Source: Mantis religiosa
Lineage: Eukaryota > Arthropoda > Insecta > Mantodea > Mantidae
Reading direction: 5' to 3'
NCBI GenBank assembly: GCA_030765055.1
Contig: CM060952.1
Coordinates: forward strand, 177,673,313 to 177,737,312
DNA length: 64,000 nucleotides
The notes under the pieces are model-generated. The model did no database searches. It saw nothing but the letters and a program-made list of their open reading frames with translations, and was not told the DNA's origin. Below are positions 12,430-24,084 of this stretch, one piece after another. Positions within the stretch are counted from its first letter, which is position 1. The number at the start of each line of letters is the position of its first letter. The position numbers and the translations under genes are program-made.

Positions 12430-12980
12430 ATTCAAAGTGATGGCGGAAATTAGATTTTGCTAGTAAGAGCACTTCGGTCCGGAGTTCTACGTGAGACGGA
12501 CTCGTATTCGGCGCCGCCTAAGAACTATACTTCCGCGCCATGCACAGAGACCAAGCGCAATATTTAACAATATCTCCAGTGAGAGTTAGCACAACGAGTG
12601 ATGTATTGGGAGGACGATAAGTATATCCAATCCGACTACGCAGTGCTACTGACTCCGTGCTTCACATCGCAATATTGACAGTGACGCTAAGCACAGCAAC
12701 CACACCGACGACGACTTTACGGTGGCGAGCGTAGGAGTCTAAGGACTACAATAAACTTCTGTCGACCAGTCAAAGGTGTCATCATTAACCCACAACCTGT
12801 CAGGACACACCCACACCTGAAATACAGATGAGAGTTCTCATGCGGGAGCTACGAGTTACCTCGAACCGATTACAAGCTCCCTTTCCTTAACCTCCTCACG
12901 CCACCGATCCTTAATTGTGAGGCGTTGAGCACAAGGGAGAGTTCGACGTGGTTCATAAGGGGCTGGACCGCCTCAAAGTA
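12430..12980. repeat. GC-rich repeat block, possibly LTR-derived
   Basis: A GC-rich island of about 550 bp in AT-rich surroundings. Its last 60 bases (12917-12977) recur at the very start of the window. It includes an AATAAA signal near 12750 (CTACAATAAACTTCTG) followed by AAAGGTGTCATCATTAACCC, a layout common in LTRs near the R/U5 border. I could not define TG...CA ends or a target duplication, so LTR origin is a guess. Confidence 0.35.
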
Positions 12981-13807
12981 AAATAAAACAGAAAACAAAA
13001 ACAGGTATCTGTTTTCAACCGCATAACTGTGTTTTGAGTGTGCATTATTTAATAACACATTTCGGGCCTGTTGATCGTGCCTGATATAACTGTTACAGAA
13101 TAGTCATGTAATGTTTACCCCACAAAAAGCATACTTGCGGGAACATTATTATCAAGGTTAGGGGTTATCTAAGCTTAAACCATATAAGAATAGAAAGAAT
13201 GTAAACAACGGCACCCAAGGGTCATTGAAGGTAGATGAACATATCTGGGAAGTTTCGCAAATACCACTAAGTACAAAGGATATTTGATGATCTTACCTAA
13301 TCTAGAACAACAGTTCCATTGTACTACCTTTCGTGTTGGTTTTAACACAGGAAGGTTCTATACCGTTTTTTCATAGAAGCCTTTTACCTGTTGTGGCTCT
13401 TAATGTCCCAATCTATTTTACTCGTGAAATGCCACATAATTTTGCTCAGAGACTTCATCAGGATTGAGATTCTTCTACGCGCTGTCAGTCTATGACAAGG
13501 GACCACCGGCTTTACTTTCCTTCCGAAGGAAAGCATGTGAAGGACTTTTAAGCCCGAAAAAGTTTACCCTTAAAACACGGAGGACGCCAGCTCCTATGTC
13601 TAGAATGCAGACAACCGTGGTTGCTCGGTGCCCAAAGCACTGCATATGAAATGTACAGCATATATATGAAATTGTGATATAAATAACTAATCTTAGCTTG
13701 CGTCTACCTGCTGGCTGCAAGATCAGTTTGCGTTACATGTGAGCCACTTGGACCTCGCGTGTGGGAAACAAAGGAAGTCATTCGACGGTAAATGAAATGA
13801 GTATCAT

Positions 13808-13858
13808 TATCTTTCCAAATAAGGAAAACCCCGGAAAAACATTATCATAGGTAACGTC
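13808..13858 (-). repeat. SINE-A, body fragment
   Basis: A short minus-strand piece: AATAAGGAAAACCCCGGAAA followed by ATAGGTAACGTCAC. Head and tail are absent. It ends just before the mariner that follows. Confidence 0.55.
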
Positions 13859-13880
13859 ACGAATGGTTTTGAATTTTCTA

Positions 13881-15192
13881 GGGAGGGCCCAAAAGAAACC
13901 GGACTGTTGTCATAAAATTTATTGATAAACCCTTTTACAATATTATTTCAGTCACCTTCAAAATACTCTCCATTATATGCGATGCACTTGTCAAGTCCCT
14001 TTTCCCACTGTTGGAAGCACGTTTGGAACTCTTCATGTTTGATATCATCCAGTGCCCTTTGCGAAGCTGTTTTTACCGCCTCCACATCGTCATAACGCTC
14101 CCCTTTTCGTTTTTTTTTTTTCATTCGTGGAAACAGGGAAAGGTCGTACGGGGCTATGTCTGGCGAATACGGAGCGTGGAGAACGAAAGATCACCTCTGA
14201 GATGCCAAATAGTGGGTCACTCGTAAGGCCGTGTGTGCTGGAGCGTTGTCGTGATGCAGAAACCAATCACCTGATCGCCAAAGCTCCGGGCGTTTCCTCC
14301 TCACATCCTCTCGCAGACGTCTTAAAACACCCAAGTAAAAGTGCTGGTTAACAGTCTGGATAGGGGGTACGAATTTCCAATGCACAATTCCACGAACATC
14401 AAAAAAGACAATGATCATCGTCTTCACATTTGACCTCACTTGCCTTGAGTTTTTTAGTCTGGAAGAGTTGGGAGTCCTCCACTGGCTGGACGGTTGCTTG
14501 GTTTCTGGGTCATACCCGTAAAACAAACTCACATCCCCCGTAATGATTTTGTTCAAGAAGCTTGGATCACGTGCAATCAGTCTTCAAGTCCTCAGACACA
14601 TTTCTGTGGATGGTTTTGTGCTCCTTTGTGAGAAGGCGCGGAACAAACTCAGGAGCAACACGTTTCATATGCAAACCCTCCCTCAAAATCAACTGGCACG
14701 AGCTCCAACTGATTGCTGTCGCTGCTGAAATTTGGTCGATCGTTTGGCGACGATCCTCGTTGATGTTTTGGCGGACATTTCAATGTTCTCCTCATTTCGC
14801 GATGTTGAAGGGCGTCCAGAACGATCTTGGTCTTCAACATACATCTAACCACGCTTAAAGCGCCCAAACCACTCGAAAATCTGTGTGCGGCTCATAGCGT
14901 CATCCTGGAAAGCTTTCTGAAGCATTTGCTGTGTCTCCGTTGCAGTTTTTTAAGCAGGAAACAAAATTTCACACACAGTCTTTGTTCTTTTAAAGTTGCC
15001 ATAACGAATTCGCAGAGGTCACCCACCAACAGTCAGAGAAACAATACCACACTTGCACGTTCAGCTCTACACTGACGCCGTTTGCACAGCTGTTTCATGA
15101 ACGCCTACTAATACAATCTAGCGTGTGAATCCTGCACTACGTCTACGAGTGGCAGCGTCCTCGGAGTACAGTTTCTTTTGGGTCCCCCCTGG
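13881..15192 (-). mobile_element. Near full-length mariner element, minus strand, inactive
   Basis: About 1.31 kb, flanked by TA (13879-13880 and 15193-15194). The termini carry GGGCCCAAAAGAAAC and the inverted GTTTCTTTTGGGTCC. The minus-strand frame 14191-14556 gives TGDVS for the first catalytic box, GYDPETKQ, IVFFDVRGIVHW, and the second-Asp box FLHHDNAPAH. The N-terminal part reads further upstream on the minus strand, in pieces, to about 15070. The C-terminal third, including the last Asp, lies at 13930-14190 with interruptions. Length matches a complete mariner (usually about 1.3 kb), but frame breaks make it inactive. It belongs to a different mariner lineage from the copies at 10492 and 42576, because both termini and protein differ. 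Confidence 0.9.
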
Positions 15193-15204
15193 TATCTAGA
15201 GAAT

Positions 15205-15500
15205 AAGACCTGAAGCTTTCCTGGTGACGAATATCCTCAATTTGTTCTCGAGCAGCAAGCCAGGTAAGAAAGACGATTAGAAATTGACGTTTCGGGAGTG
15301 TGCATCGCTCCCAACATCAGGATATTTACTAAATGTTATAACCACAAATGAAACACTAGATATAACACCAATATAAACAAAGACAAAACACTCACGCCAT
15401 CTCCTGACCTGGCATTTAATTTACTGAAAAACAGTCTTTTGTTCAATAATGCGAATTTTATTAGGGTTTTGTTGCCCGAGAAGAAATTGAGCATTTATCT
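15205..15500 (-). mobile_element. Penelope-like element 3' end, copy A
   Basis: This shares its terminus and order with the segments at 21341 and 35695. On the plus strand it begins AATAAGACCTGAAG, then TTTCCTGG, then GACGATTAG, then the hammerhead-like core, then TTATAACCACAAATG. A reversed copy of the sequence at 15238-15260 sits at 15470-15495 (TTGCCCGAGAAGAAATTGAG), so the piece has an inverted end, as in copy C. No coding portion remains here; the link to PLEs comes from copies B and C, where the coding end precedes the same region. Confidence 0.65.
15286..15320 (-). ncRNA. Hammerhead-ribozyme-like core, copy A (altered)
   Basis: On the minus strand: CTGATGT, then a stem II hairpin (GGGAG ... 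CTCCC), then GAAAC and GTC. The hammerhead consensus is CUGANGA ... GAAA ... UH. Here the last A of the first box has become T, so activity is doubtful. Stem III is essentially absent, as reported for small PLE-associated hammerheads that act as dimers. Confidence 0.6.
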
Positions 15501-15552
15501 ACAGAAGCTCAAAACCACAAGTTGCATTTGTAGAGACTATTTCACGAATAAA

Positions 15553-15845
15553 ACAAATAAGGAACTTATGGAAAGATAGAGTCAGATTGAAAAATACAAT
15601 GCCATAGCCGGGATTTGAACAATGGATCTTCTGGTCTCCGTCCAGCCGCTCTAACCCTTGAGCTACCGTGGCTAACGCACCGACATGACATTAAAATCTC
15701 CAACTGACTGGTGTTTTTCCCGGTAAACCACTTAGGAGTTCTCATAAATACATGAGACAACTACCTTAATGGCGACATACAACGTGTAAGTACTTTAAGG
15801 CCCGGGCTTTATATTTAACCACTATTAGGTCAATTAATTGACCTA
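15553..15845 (-). repeat. SINE-B copy, minus strand
   Basis: The second repeat family (here SINE-B) has a striking tRNA-like block. On its sense strand this reads GGCCATAGTAGCTCAATGG (box A) ... GTGGTTCAAATCCCGGCTA (box B). This copy reads inverted: GCCATAGCCGGGATTTGAAC, then CTCTAACCCTTGAGCTACC. The body contains TTCCCGGTAAACCACTTAGG, ACATGAGACAACTACCTTAA and TTAAGGCCCGGGCTTTATA. Confidence 0.85.
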
Positions 15846-16429
15846 ACTAGTCAATATGATGGGATATTTCTTTGAAAATCGCATACTTACACGTTACCGA
15901 AACTTAAATACGGCATTTATTATTTAACCGACTTTCGGTTTTTCAATTATGCTCTTCACAGAAAATCCCATGCATTCATAGATTTTTTCCTTTAAGTGTC
16001 TTTATTCATGGAGTTTGAAAACATGTTACTAGTGACATTTCGGTATTGAATGAAAATACATGGAATATCAACTTAAGCAACATGGCGCCTGGGCGAGTGT
16101 TCTCCGGGCCCTCCGGATTTCCCCGACAGCATTACACTGATTGCTCCATCTTTTCGATTACCTGATCTCTCTTGTACTTTCACTTCGACGTTGCTCCGAT
16201 CACTCATCTCAATCTCTCTGACCAGAAAACCTCTGTTCCTCAACCTTTTGCCTAAGGGCCTCGAGGTTGCGTGTTTCATAAGAGGCTATATTTCACTTAC
16301 GGGAAATACAGAAAATAATTTATCAGCTTTAAAAATATTTAATTCAGTATTCTGTTACAAAAGTATTGAACAATTTTTCATCTTTGTTTTTTCCTTATAC
16401 CCTTAGGTGCCGGAATGAGCAACAAAATC

Positions 16430-16690
16430 TCTGGATTTGATATGGAACCCAGGATAACTGATATGGTAAGTGAGAGAGAAGTAGATGGCAGAATGAGGGG
16501 GAAATGAATAAAAGGAAAGGAGATAATAGAGCAATTGTTGGAATGATGGTGAGGGAAACCACAGAATCCAGAAGAAGGGCTCCTGCGCCATGTTGTTCAT
16601 TACCAATCCCACATGCTGTCGCCTGGGATCGAACCCGTTCTACCTTTGTGTGAGTCAAGAGGTCTGAAAGCTCGACCACAGTGAGGCCAA
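16430..16690 (-). repeat. SINE-C copy, degenerate
   Basis: Third family (SINE-C), minus strand. Recognisable are GATGGCAGAATGAGGGGGAA, GGGAAACCACAGAATCC, CTCCTGCGCCATGTTG and the head CGCCTGGGATCGAACCC, which contains the B box. It is clearly older than the copies at 45.7 and 56.6 kb. Confidence 0.6.
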
Positions 16691-17002
16691 TAATCAATAG
16701 TTATATCTTAGTTCGAAAGTTTAGGGAGGAGTTCTTCCCTTGGAACTGAATAATATAAAATAAATATATAAAGATCTAAAATGTAGAATCATTTAATTAA
16801 GTGAAACAGGGAATATTAATATTAATTGGTAGTAATCAGTAAAACAATTTAGTATGTTGTAATAATCTTTCGGAAAATACTGATAATGGCTGCCCGCGCC
16901 CAGGCGAACACCGAGAGAGAGAGAGGGAGGGAGAGAGAGAGGCGGGAAAAGAGACAGATAATTCACAACCCACGCCCGTGCGTGCGAGTGCTAAACCCTT
17001 GC

Positions 17003-17103
<101 letters not shown>

Positions 17104-17275
17104 TAGTCTGAAATTTCTCGCTGCATAATGAAAGGCCGTGAAGCTTCGGCAACTTTCTAGAAACAAGGCTCGGGTATAATTAAGGGACAAGGTCGAATTT
17201 GTCAGTTGTGAGAGAGAAGTGGAGAACTGATAATGGAAAGTGTGTAAGGATTTGAAAGTGAATTGTTTTATGAAA

Positions 17276-18110
17276 GGATAGAGCCAGACTGAAGATGCTA
17301 ATGCCATAGCCGGGATTTGAACTATGGATCTTCTGATCTCTGTCCAGCCGCTCTAAACCATTGAGCTACTGCAGCCAACGTGTCAGCATGACATTCTCCA
17401 ACTGACTCTGTTTTTCCCGGTAAACTACTAGAAGTTCTCATTAACACATGAGACAACTACCTTTATGGCGACTTACAATGCTGTAAGTGCTTTAAGGCCC
17501 AGGCTTTATAGTTCGGACCACTATTAGGTACAATTAATGGAAATTTATTTGTTGTTTCACACTAGCCATGTGTAGGACGCACTATGAAAGGATAGAGCCA
17601 GACTGAAAAATTCAATGCCATAGGCGGGGTTTGAACCACGGATCTTCTGGTCTCCGTCCAGACGCTCTAAACCATTGAGCTACTATTGCCAAATCCTGGC
17701 TATGGCATTGAGTTTTCAGTCTGGCTCTATCCTTTCAATGTGCGTGCTACACACGGCTAGTGTGAAAGAACAATTAATATCCATAAATTGTACATAATAG
17801 CGGTCCGAACTATAAAGCCCGCGCCTTAAACTTACACCACCGTAAGTCGCCATTAAGGTAGCTGTCTCATGTGTTTATGAGAGCTCCAAGTGGTTTACCG
17901 GGAAACACACGAGTAAGTTGGAGAATTTAACGTCATGCTGGCACATTGGCCATAGTAGCTCAATGGTTTAGAGCGTCTGGACGGAGACCAGAAGACCCGT
18001 GGTTCTCATCCCGGCTACGGCATTGAATTTTTCAGTCTCGCTCTATCCTTTCAGAGTGCGTCTTTCACACAGCTAGTGTTACAGAACAATTAATTTCCGA
18101 GAATTCTTTT
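17276..18110. repeat. SINE-B inverted cluster
   Basis: Two minus-oriented SINE-B units (17276-17535, then a truncated one 17540-17697) face two plus-oriented pieces (17697-17760 and 17860-18065). The tRNA-like block occurs in both directions: minus near 17311-17375 and 17620-17690, plus near 17950-18020. The outer ends carry the mirrored sequences TTCACACTAGCC and GGCTAGTGTGAAAGAACAA, so the arms are true inverted repeats of about 350 bp. Confidence 0.8.
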
Positions 18111-18169
18111 GTTTGTTTACTTGTGGTGAAGCAAGGAGAGACTGTTGGATTATGTTACGTCATCCTGCT

Positions 18170-18261
18170 GCAAAGGGCTGTACAAAATGTCGTTCCATGG
18201 AAATAAATAGCATTTTGAATTTCTCAAACCAGTTTTAAATTTACGAACCCACAAAGTCACA
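18170..18261 (+). repeat. 3' end of an LTR (same family as 50924-51427)
   Basis: GGAAATAAATAGCATTTTG (polyadenylation-like signal), then ACGAACCCACAAAGTCACA, which is the 3' end of the LTRs at 50.9, 61.5 (reverse) and 62.3 kb. The 5' part is lost or too diverged. Confidence 0.6.
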
Positions 18262-19283
18262 ATATGTTACTTGTTCTAATTCATCCCAACTAAATCGATA
18301 ATCTGGAATTAATTTTGGAAGATTCCAAAGGTTAAATAGCATATAAAGTCTGATACATCCATTAATTTTCTTGTTTATGAAATGTTGTAAACAGATCAAA
18401 CCAGAAACCACTTAATTTCGTTACTTCTTCAATATGTCGCCAGTCTAACATACATAAAGAAATGATACATATTTGGTTTTAACATTTAGGATGTTAATGC
18501 GGTGTGGGTTTCTACATAAGACTAGGACAAATGTTGTAGAATAGGATATGGAAGAAATCGTTACACCCGCCCTCGAAGCTAAACGCTAAAGAAAGCCGTT
18601 AAACTTGATGATTCTACACAATAAAATTGCATTTTAACGGTAAGAGTCTACATATTGCTTTAGGATCATTGTAGAGTTTGCAAAGACTAGATACCGTATT
18701 ACTGCAGAAGATCCGTTAAAGTTTTATACTCTGTCGGAATGAGATACAAAATCCATAATGTTCATCCATTCCGTACTTTTAAAACGCCATTTCCTGCGCG
18801 ATTTCCTTTACGTTTAAGCATCCTCCATTACTGAAGATTCTGTTTTTGAATAGGGGTTTCTCTTTTCATTCCGAGCTAACACAGCCCTATAGTTTAACTT
18901 TAGAGGATGCAATTCGTGCTAGCATGTTCGCATAGCAGGATAGAGAACTCTGAAAAAGCCATTTAATTATAAAATAGGGAGTAATAAAACCTTTGATTGC
19001 TGACTTATCTCTTCTGCTTTATTGGAATGCATAAAAGGGTTAAACGTCTTACTTTGCATTACACGCATGTCTTCTGTATACGAGAAGTTGTAAATAACAA
19101 TGGGAAAATTTTTGAATGTCGTGATTAGTTACAATTTGCTCTCATGCCTAAGAGGTAAGCTTCCACAGTGTTTTCAGATTGGTCGTGTGGTACCAAGTTA
19201 TAGAGTTACAAATATCAGTAAGGGTAGCTTTTAGAAATTGTGGATGCCGTTTAGTCTATGAATGTCTATAGTCGAAGTGCAGT
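18262..19283. other. No recognisable feature
   Basis: AT-rich sequence without coding blocks or recurring repeats. Confidence 0.3.
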
Positions 19284-19368
19284 GTGTGTCCCGATTGTCC
19301 AAGCTGCGTAACTTTGTGTACAGCTAGCTTTTCTGGACGTCTTGGTGAGCAGAAAAGCCGACGGCTCT

Positions 19369-20147
19369 CTTGGACATACTATCGCAAGCCTACACATACC
19401 GGCCGCTACCTTAACAAGGATTCAAACCACCACCCTAAGCAGAAACACGCACTAATCAAAACTTTGGTAAATCGGGCTTCTCGCATCTATGAACCACAAC
19501 AACTTGAAAGTGAACTCAGACACCTAAAAAGGGCATTACGCACAAATGGTTACTCCATCCAAGAAATTAAGAGAGCTGTCCGTCCCATTAGATCTCAGCC
19601 CACCATCCAGAAACCGGAGCAACCAAAGAGTAAAGGCACTGTTTTTCTGCCGTATTTCAAGAATATTACTGACTGGATAGAGCGGATATTACAACGTCAC
19701 AATGTAAAAACCGTCTTCAAACCCACTAGGAAATTGAACCATTTAATGCGCTCAGCCAAAGATACTCGGGAACCTCTGTCCTCAGCCGGTGTATATCGCA
19801 TTCCCTGTTCTTGCGGCGCGGTATACATCGGAAAAACACAACGCAGTGTCAACACCAGAATCAAGGAACATAGGAGCAACTGCCGTCTGGGCCACACAGA
19901 TAAGTCCGCAGTCGCCGAACATTCTATTGAGGCGGAAGGCGAGCATGTGATACAGTTCCAGGACACCAGCATCCTTTCTACTACAGAACATTGCCACACA
20001 CGAATTCAGCGGGAGGCCATGGAAATTTATAAGCATCCTAATAATTTCAACAGAAAGGAAGAAGCCTTAAAACTTAATAGGAACTGGCATCCTGTTATCG
20101 AAAACAAGAAACGTCATTTAACTATCAAAAATGACGTGAACCAATGA
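19369..20147 (+). CDS. Penelope-like element: reverse transcriptase end plus GIY-YIG endonuclease
   Basis: The frame is open for 287 codons (19284-20147); the PLE-like protein becomes recognisable at about 19369. There WTYYRKPTHTGRYLNKDSNH matches the segment just after the PLE reverse transcriptase core. A linker with basic helices follows, then a GIY-YIG nuclease domain with GVYRIPCSCGAVYIGKT (about residues 169-185 of the frame) and R....EH. The end EEALKLNRNWHPVI is the usual PLE C-terminus. PLEs are retroelements whose single protein joins reverse transcriptase to this nuclease. Most of the reverse transcriptase is missing upstream, so the insertion is 5'-truncated and non-autonomous. 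The lack of stops over 260 codons suggests it is fairly young. Confidence 0.9.
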
Positions 20148-20520
20148 CAGGACAACATTGCCGGACTACCCAGGCTCCGCCCCCCAACAACCAGTACAAA
20201 TAGCGCGACTCAGGCATTCAAAAAAAAAAAAATCCTCCATCTACCCACCGCCCGATGACTTAATCCCCACATAATGCCAGTAAGGGACAGTGTCCCGGGA
20301 TGGCAACAAGTCGAATGCCCCTGCTCCATCGAACTGGGTTCACCTTCAACGACACCTTCGTGCTGTGTGTCTTCTGCTGTTGATTTGAACCCTTCAGACG
20401 CAGCAAAACTCTCTGCAAGGAAACTTCGACCGCGCCACTGATGATGTCTATCAACAGTTGTGGACGAAACGTTTGTACGTTCTTACGCCAACAGACCACG
20501 GCAAAACAGCCCGGAAATAA
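20148..20520 (+). mobile_element. 3' untranslated/terminal region of the Penelope-like element
   Basis: GC-rich tract following the PLE stop codon, with an A-run at 20221-20232 and the hammerhead-like core at 20438-20473. Composition drops to AT-rich after about 20520, which I take as the element's end. The other PLE copies also carry their core within about 160-200 bp of the coding end. Confidence 0.6.
20438..20473 (+). ncRNA. Hammerhead-ribozyme-like core of the Penelope-like element
   Basis: In the same sense as the GIY-YIG frame: CTGATGA, then a hairpin whose stem is GTCT paired with GGAC, then GAAAC and GTT. Both invariant boxes are intact and GUU is an allowed cleavage triplet. Stem III is missing or reduced to C-G. 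Stem I pairing is weak (CA with TG next to the core). Small hammerheads of this shape are known in PLEs and act as dimers. Confidence 0.65.
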
Positions 20521-20639
20521 TCAATTATATTATTTGTGTACAAGAGTTTTAACTCCTATTGTAAAAATATTATGCAATATTTAGAACAGATGGTTTAAAT
20601 AGTGAAGAAAGTGTTTAACATGTGGTAAAAGAAGTTTTA

Positions 20640-21125
20640 TGAGTATGGAAAGATAGAATCAGACATAAAAATTAAATGCCATAGCCGGGATTGGAACCAC
20701 GGATCTTCTGGTTGCCGTCCAGCCACTCTAACCCTTGAGCTACTATGGCCAACGTGCCGATATGACATTAAATTCTCCAACTGATTCGTACTTTTCCCGG
20801 TAAACTACCTTAATGGCACTTAAGTAGTTAATAACTATAGTTAACTATAAAGCCCGGACCTTTAAAGTACTTACACGTTGTAAGTCGCCATTAAGGTAGT
20901 AGTCTCATGTGTTTATGAGAACTCTTGTTGTTTACCGGAAAAAGCACGACTCAGTTGGAGAACTTAATGTCATCTCGGCACGTTGTAAATAGTAACAATT
21001 GTTAGAGCGACTGGATGGCAACCAGAAGATCCGCTGTTCAAATCCCGGCTACAACATTAAATTTTTCACTCTGACTAACTTTCCATACTTTAGCCTATAC
21101 ACGGCCAGTGTGAAAGAACAATTCC
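20640..21125. repeat. SINE-B inverted dimer (foldback)
   Basis: The left arm is minus-oriented with the tRNA-like block at 20679-20750. The right arm is plus-oriented with its block at about 20985-21055. A shared middle (GTAAGTCGCCATTAAGG-like) lies near 20815-20900. The right end reads CACGGCCAGTGTGAAAGAAC, the mirror of the left end seen in the 46.0-kb copy. The right tRNA-like block is more decayed than the left. Confidence 0.8.
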
Positions 21126-21340
21126 CCTGAAGTTTCTGAGGTTTGCAAGGCTCCTTATGGTTCACTTTGGGTCCGATAGTTTAAGTGCAGTTGGGCTAAA
21201 AAACTTTAAGGACCTTGACTGCTATACTGAAGGGGAAAAGTGGTATGATAGCCACTTTTTATGAGATTCTACAACCAAAATATACCAAGTCATGACAAAT
21301 TCATATCAACTGTTTCTGAGAAAAACTACGAACACATTAA

Positions 21341-21840
21341 AATAAGACCTGAAGCTTTCCTGGCGATGAATACGCTCACTTTCTTCTCGGGCAGCCAGCC
21401 AGGTGAAAAGACGATTAGATTTCAACGTTTCGGGAGTGTGCATCTCTCCCAACATCAGGATATTTATAAAATGTTATAACCACAAATGGAAACTGCATAT
21501 AACACAACTATAAACAGAGACAAAACACTATCAAAATTCGCATTACTGAACAAAAGACTGTTTTCAGTAAATTAAATGCCAGGTCAGGAGATGGCGTGAG
21601 TATAGAAAATTATGTCAAAGGAACGTAACTACTTAACTTGATTATCAAGCTGTATTGATCTTTGTTTCTTAATTCTACGGATTTCCATTTTAAAGGCCTG
21701 TTTCCAAGAGGAGCTGAACTGAAATCCAGCATCACGATTAAGCGTGCTCCTTTCAGAGGAAATCGCCAAAACCTGCTTAATTCTCCGCCCGCAGTTACTG
21801 TTGCATTTTGCCAAGATGGTCGTCTACCGAAAGTTGTCTC
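21341..21840 (-). mobile_element. Penelope-like element 3' end, copy B
   Basis: On the minus strand 21814-21629 encodes 61 residues ending the PLE protein. ISSERSTLNRDAGFQFSSSW has the shape of the PLE terminal segment (...NRxxGxxxxxxW, compare LNRNWHP in the plus-strand copy). About 170 bp further is the hammerhead-like core, then the common terminus GGAAAGCTTCAGGTCTTATT. Only the end of the coding region remains, so it is strongly 5'-truncated. It differs from the 19.4-kb copy and represents a second PLE lineage shared with copies A and C. Confidence 0.7.
21424..21458 (-). ncRNA. Hammerhead-ribozyme-like core, copy B (altered)
   Basis: Minus strand: CTGATGT, stem II GGGAG/CTCCC, GAAAC, then GTT. 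As in copy A the last A of the first conserved box is T. The cleavage triplet is GTT rather than GTC. Confidence 0.55.
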
Positions 21841-22071
21841 TATGGTCGTTGTTACATTTGAAGTAAAGAGACAAAATTAAGCATTGGCATAACTGTTCAA
21901 AAATCTTGAGTTATATGAGCATAAAAGAAACTAAACTTCTTCCCCAAACCTTAACATTCTAGAAGAATACGTCCTTTACATTTTGGAAAAAATTGCATAA
22001 TCGGTGAAGTGGTATCTGAGCACCTTTCCCTAAACACACGCATGCGCGAAGGCACACACGCACGCACGCAG

Positions 22072-22099
<28 letters not shown>
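22072..22099. repeat. (CA)n microsatellite
   Basis: About 14 CA repeats preceded by CACG/CACA-rich sequence from 22034. Confidence 0.95.
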
Positions 22100-22102
<3 letters not shown>

Positions 22103-22489
22103 ACGAGCTACGAAAGCAGTTAAGAGATTGTGCCTTATACACAATAGATATTGGGTCTGTTAAAATCATAATTCCAAGCTATTTCTGGTTTTTTTGGTGT
22201 GCATATTCTCAAACATCATGTAGGCAATAAATAGCCCAGCTGCAAGAGAATTGTTACTTGCTTTGAGATATTTAGTCAATTGAACATATTGAGTTAATAT
22301 AGCCTTAAAAATCTCAAAGTGAATAACAGGTTAAAATGGCGACCGGGACACTGTACATCTACGAAAATGACCGATTTAAATCTCATACCCTCTACATACT
22401 CACCCTCGGAATGTGTACATTTACTTTTTTCAAATTTCGTACAAATAATATTTCTTTTATTTTTCTTGCCATTAAGAGAACCATAAAAT

Positions 22490-23070
22490 CTGGAAATTAA
22501 TTGTTCCTTCACACTAGCCGTGTGTAGGACGCACTATGAAATGGTACAGCCAGGCTGAAAAATTCAATGCCATAGCCGGGATTTGAACCACGGATCTCCT
22601 GGTCTCCGTCCGGCCGCTCTAACCATTGAGCTACTATGGCCAACGTGACGATATGACATTAATTTCTCCACCTGTCTCGTGCTTTTTCCGGTAAACCACT
22701 AGGAGTTCTCATAAACAAATGAGACAACTACCTTAATGTCCACTTACTATGCTGTAAATACTTTAAGGCCCGGGCTTTATAGTTCGGACCACTATTAGGT
22801 ACAATTAATGGAAATTAATTGTTCTTTCACACTTAAAGTAGCTACAACATAGTAAGTCGCCATTAAGGTAGTTGTCTTGTGTGTTTGAGAACTCCTTGTG
22901 GTTTACCGAGGAAAACACGAGTCAGTTGGAGAATTTAATATCATATCTGTACATTGGCCATGGCAGCTCAATGGTTAGAGCGTCTGGACGGAGACCAGAA
23001 AATCCTTTGTTCAAATCCCGGCTATGCCAATGAAATTTTAGTCTCGCTCTACCATTCCATAAAAATCTGT
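22490..23070. repeat. SINE-B inverted dimer (foldback)
   Basis: The left arm is minus-oriented from TTGTTCCTTCACACTAGCC, with its tRNA-like block at 22570-22642. It is followed by a repeat of the start sequence near 22808-22835 (AATTAATTGTTCTTTCACAC). The right arm is plus-oriented, with its block at 22964-23033 (GGCCATGGCAGCTCAATGG ... GTTCAAATCCCGGCTATG). The central overlap shows that one unit was joined to an inverted one. Confidence 0.8.
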
Positions 23071-24079
23071 CAAAAACATACAGAATGTTCAACAGAATAA
23101 GCTATAGAGACAGTAGAAGGTATACATAGCACTCATTGCAATAATAACTGCAATAATTATTTCATTGCAAATCTACCATTGGACTAAAAGCTATGTTTAC
23201 CTCATAAAATATGTATGAAAAATTTAACAATTGTTCACATATTTGTCATAAATATATTTATGTTGGATCATGATTCTAACTGAGGTTTACCAAAAACACC
23301 CTTAGCAATACAAATGGCGTGTGTAGAGGATACATTTGGTAAATCAGAGCTGCAATAGATTGTATGTGGCACGCCCAGCAGTCGCCAAATAGACTCCAGA
23401 CGGTGTCGACTCAACTGTAAATCATAGCGTCTCCCTCTGACATCATACGTCATCTCCTGGTGTTGCCAACAGCCACTGACAGGTGGCGTCGTTGTTCTTC
23501 CACCTCACGAACCGTACACGAGAAGTGTGCAATACAGCGTCCACTGTGGCTTAGGCAGCAGCCGCATCTGCCAACACTGCCTACTCATATTATCCTGGTA
23601 ATTAACCAACTCTGGGTAATAATATAACCAGATAGGGGTATAGCTGGCATGGTCTTGTGCAAACGTACTAAATTACCGTGCACCTATGATATTCAATTGT
23701 TATCTATTTCTGAGGACACAGAAGATACTCTATTTTATTTTCTATGTTGGACAAAGTAGGTCAAGTATAGCAGGTAGAAAAAGAAATGTATTCCATCTTG
23801 AGGTGCAATATGTAGATTTCAGTGAAAATAAACGTTACGTAGGCCCCTGAATGCCCCCCCCCCCCCAAAAAGCAAGAATGATTGTAGTGCACAATTCTAA
23901 ATAAATGTGGATAAGTAGAAATGTCTTTTTCAAAGATGTCACGACACCAACATTTTCAATAAATTTGCCAGTATTAAGGAATTTACAGTTAAATAATTTT
24001 CTTGAAAATCTATTTTACAAAAATACCACTTGCAAATTAAATACAATGCAAATAAAATTATATGCAAATGAAATAAAAA
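23071..24079. other. No recognisable gene; C-run at 23857-23867
   Basis: Nothing supported apart from a short C-run. A GC-richer patch at 23260-23620 has no recognised family. Confidence 0.3.
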
Positions 24080-24084
24080 TATTG

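Noticed and set aside
16073..16279. A 68-codon minus frame rich in basic residues
   Set aside because: No recognised family; GC-rich patch may be part of an old repeat.
17941..18021. A functional tRNA gene
   Set aside because: The block has A and B boxes and a paired acceptor stem, but the anticodon loop lacks the usual T before the anticodon, the T stem is mismatched, and it recurs many times as part of SINE-B.
19697..20036. Antisense frames within the Penelope-like gene
   Set aside because: The plus strand has clear GIY-YIG motifs; the minus frames are shadows.
22009..22144. Cysteine-valine-rich minus frame as a small secreted peptide
   Set aside because: It is the translated CA microsatellite.
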